12,658 nucleotides of DNA. Origin: Corynebacterium rhinophilum. GTDB taxonomy: Bacteria > Actinomycetota > Actinomycetes > Mycobacteriales > Mycobacteriaceae. Positions within the stretch are counted from its first letter, which is position 1. Each line of letters opens with the position of its first letter. The DNA lies in assembly GCF_030227225.1 (NCBI RefSeq), contig NZ_JASPHQ010000033.1, positions 1 through 12,658 of the forward strand, in the 5' to 3' direction. The position numbers and the translations under genes are program-made. The notes beneath the pieces were generated by a model. It saw only the letters and a program-made list of their open reading frames with translations. It searched no databases and was not told the origin of the DNA. This document shows positions 1 to 5,653 of this stretch, one piece after another.

Positions 1-169
1 AGCCATACCGAAGCCAGCGACTAGTTCCACTGCTCCTGAAAAAGAAAAGCAAAAGGAACGCAGACAAACATAACCTGTCCCTGCACAGGGGCAGAGTTAC
101 GAATCCTGGGCTCCTTCAAGTGGAACTGCAAACAACGTAATGGGCAGGATCTATCAAGATAAATGGTGA

Positions 170-175
170 TATAAC
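170..175 (+). promoter_or_regulatory. Candidate -10 element for the mycoloyltransferase gene
   Basis: TATAAC lies in an A+T-rich patch and matches the actinobacterial sigma-A -10 pattern at five of six positions. No good -35 box is found 16-18 nt upstream, which is common in corynebacterial promoters. Transcription from here would give a leader of about 135 nt. A weaker alternative lies further downstream, with TTCAAC at 211-216 and an A+T-rich stretch near 231-240. This is inference from sequence only. Confidence 0.3.
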
Positions 176-260
176 TTTGTACGGCGTGTCAGCCTTCCCA
201 AAGCCTCAAGTTCAACTTAAACTTAAGCGCACAATAGACAGCTCACGCCGCAGGTAGCAG

Positions 261-298
261 TCCGGAGGAGGGGAACCTTCGGAATGCGGCCGCGGTAA
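261..298 (+). promoter_or_regulatory. Leader hairpin carrying Shine-Dalgarno sequence, followed by a four-codon minigene
   Basis: TCCGGAGG (261-268) pairs with CCTTCGGA (276-283) in an 8-bp stem with one G-U wobble, and the seven-base purine loop AGGGGAA lies between. The GGAGG in the stem and the GGGG in the loop form a very strong Shine-Dalgarno region. Directly after the hairpin comes ATG (284-286), then CGG CCG CGG and the stop TAA (296-298), encoding Met-Arg-Pro-Arg. It is out of frame with the mycoloyltransferase gene and ends 20 nt before its ATG. The arrangement could be a translated leader minigene or an RNA switch controlling the downstream gene. The pairing and frame are seen directly; the role is inference. 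Confidence 0.4.
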
Positions 299-318
299 AT
301 TTTCAAGGACGTTTACCT

Positions 319-2274
319 ATGCGCAAAAACACTTCCCCGGGCAAGGCCCGCAAGGGGCTCGCGGTAGCAGCCATGCCGACCGCCATTGCCGTTGGACTTG
401 CCCTGCTGCCCAATGCCACCGCCCAAAGCTCTCTCGGTGACATGAGCTCTTCTCAGTCAGGCAACGGCAGCAGTCTGTCTGATCACTTTGCGCCCAAGGA
501 TCCGCCGGCCCGTACTCCAGTGGAGACCGAATATCCACAGGTGGAGGGCCTGCCGGATGGCGTAAAGATCAACCGTGTGGAGTACCTGTCCAACCGTCAC
601 CTGATGGTTTATATCCAGTCCGCAGCCATGCCGGATCACGAGCAGAAGGTGCAGATCCAGCTCGCGCGCGACTGGTATTCGCAGCCGGAGAAGAAGTTCC
701 CAGAGGTATGGGCTCTTGATGGCCTGCGCGCCCGCGATGACGAGTCCGGCTGGACCATTGAGACCAATATCCTCAACCAGTACGCGGACCGCAACGTCAA
801 CCTCATTATGCCAGTGGGCGGCGAATCCTCCTTCTACTCCGACTGGCAGCAGCCGGATGCAGGCAAGAACTACAAGTGGGAGACCTTCCTGACCAAGGAA
901 TTGGTTCCCATCTTGGATAAGGAATACCGCTCCAACCAGAAGCGTGCGGTCACTGGGCTGTCCATGGGTGGTACCGCGGCGATCAACTTGGCGGAGCGCA
1001 ACCCCCACCTGTTCGGTTTCGTGGGTTCGTTCTCTGGCTACCTGGATACGACCACCCGCGGCATGCCGCAGGCCATCATGGCCGCGCAGCGCGATGCCGG
1101 TGGATTCGATTCCCACAAGATGTGGGGCGAGCCGGGCTCGCAGGACTGGATCGACCACGATCCGAAGCTGGGCATCGAAAACCTCAAGGACATGCAGGTC
1201 TATGTCTCTGCCGGTAACGGCAAGGATGACTTTGGCAATGCCACCTCCGTGGCCAAGGGTCAGGCCAGCTTGGCCGGCATGGGGCTCGAGGTCATCTCCC
1301 GCATGTCCACCCAGACCTTCGTGGATTACGCGAAGCGCGCCAATGTGGAACCTGTGGTGAAATTCCGCCCCTCCGGCGTGCACAGCTGGGAATTCTGGCA
1401 ATTTGAGATGCAGAATGCATGGCCGTACATTGCGGATGCCCTCAATATTGACAAGGCCGACCGCGGTGCGAACTGTCAGACCGAAGGCGAGATCGCCAAG
1501 GCCACCAAGGAAGGCCGCATCGGTTCCTGCCTGAATAACGAATATGACGTTGCTGATAAGGGCAAGGCACAAGACTTCGAAACTGGTACGGCGTACTGGT
1601 CCCCGGAGACCGGTGCGCATGCCCTGTACGGCCGCATTGGCGCCCGCTATGCGGAAATCGGTGGCCCTACCTCTTGGTTGGGCTTCCCGAAGTCCGATGA
1701 ACTTAAGACGCCAGATGGCAAGGGACGCTACGTGCACTTCGAAAACGGTTCCATTTACTGGAGCCCAGAGACCGGCGCCTGGGAAATCACCGGCGACATG
1801 TTTAAGAAGTGGGGCGAGAAGGGCTATGAAGGCGGCGATCTGAAGTACCCGACCGGCCCGGTCAAGAAGGTGGGCGAAGGCTTTACCCAGGAATTCCAAA
1901 ACGGCGTTTTGACCCGCAACCCGGACGGCAAGAACCAGGTGTCCTTTGGTGCCATTGGCAAAAAGTACAAGGATATGGGCGGTGTCGAATCCCCACTGGG
2001 CTTCCCCACGGACGGTGAGAAGAAGGTCAAGGATGGCAATGGCTTCTTCCAGGAATTTGAGCATGGCTCCATCTACTGGTCCCCAGAATCCGGTGCGCAC
2101 TACATCTTGAAGGGTGCCATCATGGATGAATGGGGTAAGAAGGGCTGGGAACACGGCGAATTTGGCTGGCCCACCTCTGATTACTCCGAAATCGCAGCTG
2201 GTGGATTGAAGCAGGAGTTCCAGCACGGAACGATCAGTGAAGTCATGGGCCGCGTACAGGCTGAAAAGAAATAA
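319..2274 (+). CDS. cop1: PS1-type secreted mycoloyltransferase (antigen 85 family) with C-terminal LGFP repeats
   Basis: This exported esterase transfers mycoloyl groups from trehalose monomycolate to arabinogalactan, to a second trehalose monomycolate, or to proteins in the outer envelope. The 651-aa product begins with a signal peptide: basic residues near 2-12, a hydrophobic core near 13-31, and likely cleavage after ATA at residue 35. The antigen 85-type alpha/beta hydrolase domain spans about 75-375. Its nucleophile is Ser215 in GLSMGG, and by family alignment Glu324 and His355 (in GVHSWEFW) complete the triad. From about 420 to 640 there are four LGFP-type repeats of about 53 aa, each with an aromatic F-x-x-G motif and a proline motif (WLGFP, LKYP, PLGFP, FGWP). 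These repeats are thought to bind the cell wall. Length and layout match C. glutamicum PS1 (about 657 aa, from memory). The start is set by AAGGAC at 305-310, 8 nt before ATG. The lipoprotein gene follows after 2 nt. The gene is also called cmytA or mytA. Confidence 0.95.
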   Translation: MRKNTSPGKARKGLAVAAMPTAIAVGLALLPNATAQSSLGDMSSSQSGNGSSLSDHFAPKDPPARTPVETEYPQVEGLPDGVKINRVEYLSNRHLMVYIQSAAMPDHEQKVQIQLARDWYSQPEKKFPEVWALDGLRARDDESGWTIETNILNQYADRNVNLIMPVGGESSFYSDWQQPDAGKNYKWETFLTKELVPILDKEYRSNQKRAVTGLSMGGTAAINLAERNPHLFGFVGSFSGYLDTTTRGMPQAIMAAQRDAGGFDSHKMWGEPGSQDWIDHDPKLGIENLKDMQVYVSAGNGKDDFGNATSVAKGQASLAGMGLEVISRMSTQTFVDYAKRANVEPVVKFRPSGVHSWEFWQFEMQNAWPYIADALNIDKADRGANCQTEGEIAKATKEGRIGSCLNNEYDVADKGKAQDFETGTAYWSPETGAHALYGRIGARYAEIGGPTSWLGFPKSDELKTPDGKGRYVHFENGSIYWSPETGAWEITGDMFKKWGEKGYEGGDLKYPTGPVKKVGEGFTQEFQNGVLTRNPDGKNQVSFGAIGKKYKDMGGVESPLGFPTDGEKKVKDGNGFFQEFEHGSIYWSPESGAHYILKGAIMDEWGKKGWEHGEFGWPTSDYSEIAAGGLKQEFQHGTISEVMGRVQAEKK

Positions 2275-2276
2275 GC

Positions 2277-2804
2277 ATGCGTAAATTAGCCATCGTAGGA
2301 GCGGTCTTATGCCTCGGCTTGGCAGGGTGTGACTCTGCCACCGTGGATAGTGACTCCGGCAATGACACTTCGGTGGCGCCGCTGTCGCGTGAAAAGACCT
2401 CCGAAGAATCGACCACGAGCAGCAGCGAGTCTGCATCTAGCAGCGCTTCCTCCTCGGAGGAGCCCTCCGAGTCCAAGCACGATTCCAAGGGCTCCGCTGA
2501 GCCGCGGAACGGGTCTGGTTCCGCGAACTCCCCGGAGGACCGTGGTGCCCGCGAGATCTCTGAAATCCCGTCCGCGCAGCTGCCCAAGGAAGAGGCTGCG
2601 TATCTGGATTCGTTAAAGGATGCTGGCGTGAACGTCGATGGGGTAGAAGATCAGCTCCTCGGTGCAGGCCAGGGCGCTTGCGGCGATGATGAAATCACTA
2701 TTCCCGCAGTGGCCGGGCAACTGATTGAGCAGCAACGCTCTGATAAGGACTTTGACGAGCTCACCAAGCTGCTTCAGAACAACGCACGTTCAGCCCTTTG
2801 CTAG
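2277..2804 (+). CDS. Serine-rich lipoprotein with a C-terminal DUF732-like domain
   Basis: The 175-aa product has a lipoprotein signal peptide with the lipobox LAGC, so Cys18 should be lipidated and the protein anchored outside the membrane. Residues 19-95 are low-complexity, rich in Ser, Glu, Asp and Gly, and probably form a flexible linker through the wall. A compact domain follows at about 100-175: a helix containing EEAAYLDSLKDAGV, then two cysteines (Cys135 and the last residue, Cys175) that could form a disulfide. This pattern resembles the DUF732 family of small actinobacterial exported proteins; no biochemical function is known to me. The ATG lies 2 nt after the stop of the mycoloyltransferase gene with only a weak purine stretch before it, which suggests translational coupling. 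From memory, the equivalent mycobacterial locus has no gene at this place. A role in mycoloyltransfer is inferred from position only. Confidence 0.85.
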   Translation: MRKLAIVGAVLCLGLAGCDSATVDSDSGNDTSVAPLSREKTSEESTTSSSESASSSASSSEEPSESKHDSKGSAEPRNGSGSANSPEDRGAREISEIPSAQLPKEEAAYLDSLKDAGVNVDGVEDQLLGAGQGACGDDEITIPAVAGQLIEQQRSDKDFDELTKLLQNNARSALC

Positions 2805-2837
2805 CTTCCTTTGAGGTTTTCCGGGTACAACTAGTTC

Positions 2838-3758
2838 ATGCGAAAAATCATTACCGTTGTTGCCGTCCTTGCCCTCCTCGTCGTCATCGGCGTGGGGGCG
2901 GTGCACTACCTCACGACCTCGGACTCGGCGGGGCCTAGCGCCCCCAAGGAGTCAGAGTCTGCAGCACCACCGGAGCAATCCCAGCCGGATTGGTGCCCGG
3001 CCGTGGAGTTTATTTCCGCGCCAGGTACCTGGGAATCCGCGGCCGACGATGATCCCCTCAACCCTTCTGCTAATCCACGCTCGTTCATGCTGTCTATTAC
3101 GCAGCCGTTGCAGGAGGCTTACGGGGATAATGTAAAGGTGTGGACCCTTCCTTATACTGCGCAATTTAAAAATATCAATGCGCAGGAGGAAATGAGCTAC
3201 ACCGATTCCCGTGATGAGGGCACCGCGAAGATGAATGAGGAGCTGCGCGGCATGCACGATAGCTGCCCACAGACCAAGTTCATTTTGAGCGGTTTTTCCC
3301 AAGGCGCGGTCATTGCCGGCGATGTGGCCGATGACATCGGTGGTGGCGAAGGCGTAATCCCCGCAGAAAATATCGCGGGTGTGGCGTTGATTGCAGATGG
3401 ACGGCGTGAAAACGGCGTGGGCCAAAACCCGGGCCACGAGCTGGGTGGAATCGGCGCCGAGATTGCCTTGGAACCCGTCTCTGGCCTCGTTCAGCCCATC
3501 GTGCCTGGAGCGACTATGCGCGGAGCGCGTCCGCACGGCTTTGGAGAGCTTGCGGATAGGACCTTCCAGATCTGTGCTCCCAATGACACCGTGTGTGATG
3601 CGCCCACCGGCGTGGGCAATGGTTTGGAACGCGCCAGGGATTTAATCGGGGCCAATGGAGTACACGCGCAGTACGCCGATAACGGCGGCGTGATTGAGGG
3701 GACTACTGCGAACCAGTGGGTTGTGGACTGGGCCCACCGTGTCATTGATGCCGTGTAA
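2838..3758 (+). CDS. culp6: Culp6-type cutinase-like serine hydrolase, membrane-anchored
   Basis: The 306-aa product starts with an uncleaved-looking hydrophobic segment (residues about 4-22), followed by a Ser/Pro-rich linker to about 50, so the catalytic domain should face the envelope. The cutinase-fold domain (about 51-306) has the nucleophile Ser154 in GFSQG, Asp250 in the CAPND motif, and His276 in VHAQY. The cysteine pattern of cutinases is present: Cys53 with Cys143, and Cys246 with Cys253. The mycobacterial homologue in the same syntenic position, Rv3802c, has phospholipase and thioesterase activity and is essential for envelope mycolate homeostasis. The exact substrate here is not shown by sequence. 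The gene starts 33 nt after the lipoprotein stop. The ATG has no clear Shine-Dalgarno sequence (GAGG lies too far upstream at 2813-2816), so translation may be weak or depend on the upstream genes. The product is slightly shorter than its mycobacterial counterpart. Confidence 0.87.
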   Translation: MRKIITVVAVLALLVVIGVGAVHYLTTSDSAGPSAPKESESAAPPEQSQPDWCPAVEFISAPGTWESAADDDPLNPSANPRSFMLSITQPLQEAYGDNVKVWTLPYTAQFKNINAQEEMSYTDSRDEGTAKMNEELRGMHDSCPQTKFILSGFSQGAVIAGDVADDIGGGEGVIPAENIAGVALIADGRRENGVGQNPGHELGGIGAEIALEPVSGLVQPIVPGATMRGARPHGFGELADRTFQICAPNDTVCDAPTGVGNGLERARDLIGANGVHAQYADNGGVIEGTTANQWVVDWAHRVIDAV

Positions 3759-3774
3759 TATGAGGCGCTATAAC
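3745..3774 (+). promoter_or_regulatory. Candidate promoter of fadD32
   Basis: TTGATG (3745-3750) and TATAAC (3769-3774) are separated by 18 nt and resemble a sigma-A -35/-10 pair. The -35 lies inside the end of the cutinase gene, and the predicted start of transcription near 3781 gives a leader of about 37 nt before the fadD32 ATG. The arrangement would let fadD32, pks13 and accD3 be transcribed independently of the envelope genes upstream. This is inference from sequence. Confidence 0.4.
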
Positions 3775-3817
3775 ATCGATATTTTTTAAGACAAAAGCAT
3801 TTACCAAAGGAGAATCG

Positions 3818-5563
3818 ATGGATTTACAGCAACTCATGGGGAAGTTTTTTGACGCCGAGGGCAATATCGCCCTCCCCGCAGAACTCACCTTGGCAGGCTT
3901 GGCCGAGACCCTCTACCAGGCAGACGCGGATACTTCGCAGGTAGTAATGCGACAGTGGCTCTACGGTGAGGAGGACACCGCCCGTGAGCTCAGCCGCCAG
4001 GAAATCAATACCCGGATCAAAGTGGTGGCAGCGCGCCTGCAACAAGTTGCAGAACCGGGCACCCGCGTGGCCATTCTGGCAGGCAACTCCCCCGAATACC
4101 TCTTTGGTTTCTTAGGCGCGATGTATGCGGGAATGACCCCGATTCCGCTCTATGATCCGAATGAGCCGGGACACGCGGACCACCTCAAGGCGGTCTTTGC
4201 TGACTGCGAGCCCCCTATCGTGTTGACCAACCGTGTATCCGCCGCGGCGGTACGCACCTATTTCTCCACTGAGCGGGAGCGCCCGCGCGTCATTTCCATC
4301 AATGCGCTGCCTGATTCCTTGGCGGCGTCGTGGAAGCCGGTCGCTGGCGAGGGCGTGGATTCCACCGCCTTCTTGCAGTACACCTCTGGTTCCACGCGCA
4401 CCCCTGCCGGCGTGGAGCTGAGCAACCGCGCGATTTTGGTGAATGTGCTGCAGATCTTCCGGGCTGTGAACCTGCAGTTCCCGCCGCGCGTGGTGTCGTG
4501 GCTGCCGATGCACCACGATATGGGCATCATCTTGGCGCTATTCACCACTATTCTGGGCATCGAATTGGACATGATGACCCCGCGCGACTTCATCCAGCAT
4601 CCCAATCGGTGGGTGGAGCGCATCAGCCGCCAGCCGGGTGAAGAGAAGAATATCTATACCGCCGTGCCCAATTTCGCCTTGGAATTGGCCGCGCGCTACG
4701 GCAAGGACGCGGATTTCTCCAACGTTGATGGAATCCTCATTGGTTCTGAACCGGTGACGGAACCAGCGGTGCAGAAATTCCTAGATACCTTCAGCGTCGA
4801 GCGTTCCGTGCTGCGTCCCTCCTATGGTTTGGCGGAAGCAACCCTCATCGTCGCTACCGCACAGGATAAAAAGCGCCCCGTCATTTCCCATTTCAACCGC
4901 GAAAAATTGGCGGACGGGCACGCTGTTATTGAGGAAAAGTCAGCTGCAACGGTTGCCTTCGCCTCGAATGGCCAGGGCGTTTCGTTCCAGCACCTTGCCA
5001 TCGTGGATCCTGAAACCAAGGCCGAGGTCCCAGAGGGCACCATCGGTGAAATCTGGGTGCATGGACAAAATATGGCAACTGGCTATCTCAACCGCCCAGA
5101 AGAAACCGCGGCTACCTTCCGCAATACCCTGGGCGAGCGCATTCAGGATGGCCTACCAGAGGATGACTGGTGGATGGCCACCGGCGATCTCGCTACCATC
5201 ATCGAGGGCGAGCTGTATATCACCGGACGGCTTAAGGATCTCATTGTCATCGCCGGGCGCAATCACTACCCGCAGGATATTGAAGGCACCGTGCAGGACG
5301 CATCCGCGCACGTGCGCCCAGATTCCATCGCTGCGTTTGCCGTGGAGGGCGAAAACTCAGAATCCTTGGTGCTCTTGGTGGAGCGCGCCGATGACGCGGA
5401 TCCGTCCGGCGACGCCGCCGCCAGCGACGCAATTCGCACGGCCGTGACAAAGAATCACGGCATTACCCCGAGCGATATCGTGTGGAAGGCGCCAGGGGAA
5501 ATTAAGCGCACCTCCTCGCATAAGATTGCCCGCCGCGTGGCGAAAAAGGACTACCAAGCCTAA
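3818..5563 (+). CDS. fadD32: Long-chain fatty-acyl-AMP ligase FadD32
   Basis: FadD32 adenylates a long-chain fatty acid with ATP and transfers the acyl group to the N-terminal ACP of Pks13, in the cytoplasm. The 581-aa product shows the motifs of adenylate-forming enzymes in order: the ATP loop YTSGSTRTPAGVELSNRA (188-205), with the TRTPAGV variant I associate with fatty-acyl-AMP ligases; WLPMHHDMG (228-236); RPSYGLAEAT (333-342); TGDLA (455-459); the hinge GRLKDLIVIAGRNHYPQDIE (470-489); and the C-terminal catalytic lysine Lys569 in RTSSHK. The residue before that lysine is His, whereas most of the superfamily has Gly. The start is set by AAAGGAG at 3806-3812, 5 nt before ATG. The product is somewhat shorter than M. 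tuberculosis FadD32 (about 637 aa, from memory), mainly at the N-terminus. Position directly before pks13 supports the assignment over other FAALs. Confidence 0.95.
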   Translation: MDLQQLMGKFFDAEGNIALPAELTLAGLAETLYQADADTSQVVMRQWLYGEEDTARELSRQEINTRIKVVAARLQQVAEPGTRVAILAGNSPEYLFGFLGAMYAGMTPIPLYDPNEPGHADHLKAVFADCEPPIVLTNRVSAAAVRTYFSTERERPRVISINALPDSLAASWKPVAGEGVDSTAFLQYTSGSTRTPAGVELSNRAILVNVLQIFRAVNLQFPPRVVSWLPMHHDMGIILALFTTILGIELDMMTPRDFIQHPNRWVERISRQPGEEKNIYTAVPNFALELAARYGKDADFSNVDGILIGSEPVTEPAVQKFLDTFSVERSVLRPSYGLAEATLIVATAQDKKRPVISHFNREKLADGHAVIEEKSAATVAFASNGQGVSFQHLAIVDPETKAEVPEGTIGEIWVHGQNMATGYLNRPEETAATFRNTLGERIQDGLPEDDWWMATGDLATIIEGELYITGRLKDLIVIAGRNHYPQDIEGTVQDASAHVRPDSIAAFAVEGENSESLVLLVERADDADPSGDAAASDAIRTAVTKNHGITPSDIVWKAPGEIKRTSSHKIARRVAKKDYQA

Positions 5564-5583
5564 AGCCGGATTCGGACGTTAAG

Positions 5584-5628
5584 TTAACAAGGTGACAAAA
5601 TAGAGCGATATAGGTATTTGTCGTTCTA
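5584..5628. promoter_or_regulatory. Overlapping imperfect palindromes and possible promoter upstream of pks13
   Basis: The 90-nt gap between fadD32 and pks13 contains two overlapping inverted repeats. TAGAGCGA (5601-5608) faces TCGTTCTA (5621-5628), matching at seven of eight positions across a 12-nt spacer. GACAAA (5594-5599) faces TTTGTC (5617-5622), matching at all six. A possible promoter, TTAACA (5584-5589) and GATATA (5607-5612) with a 17-nt spacer, overlaps both. The pattern could be an operator with its own promoter for pks13 and accD3. The stems lack a following T run, so a terminator is unlikely. The role is inference. Confidence 0.35.
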
Positions 5629-5653
5629 TTAACCCCACTAGGAAAGACGGTTT

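Larger units (their letters stand above)
1..318. other. Non-coding leader upstream of the mycoloyltransferase gene
   Basis: No convincing gene is visible here. The region is richer in A+T than the genes that follow and has stops in all three + frames. The first frame closes with TAG at 22-24, so the first 24 nt could be the tail of an upstream gene, but this cannot be decided from so little sequence. A small inverted repeat (CCTGT, then six bases, then ACAGG) sits near 76-91. A candidate promoter and a leader hairpin with a minigene are listed separately. The length suggests a long 5' untranslated leader for the mycoloyltransferase gene. Confidence 0.6.

Noticed and set aside
76..91. Inverted repeat CCTGT/ACAGG as a possible terminator of an upstream gene
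   Set aside because: The stem is only 5 bp and no T run follows, so a terminator or operator cannot be supported.
1577..2230. Possible DNA-level tandem repeat in the end of the mycoloyltransferase gene
   Set aside because: The repeats are at the protein level (LGFP units) and the DNA has diverged, so this is a domain repeat and not a separate repeat element or CRISPR-like array.
457..2436. A 659-codon open frame on the minus strand opposite the mycoloyltransferase and lipoprotein genes
   Set aside because: It is a mirror of a G+C-biased gene. The plus-strand frame has a signal peptide, catalytic triad and repeats, whereas the antisense product shows no recognisable domain and spans two real genes.
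2805..2837. Possible terminator or promoter between the lipoprotein and cutinase genes
   Set aside because: No stem followed by T residues and no convincing -10 box is seen in these 33 nt; the two genes are more simply co-transcribed.
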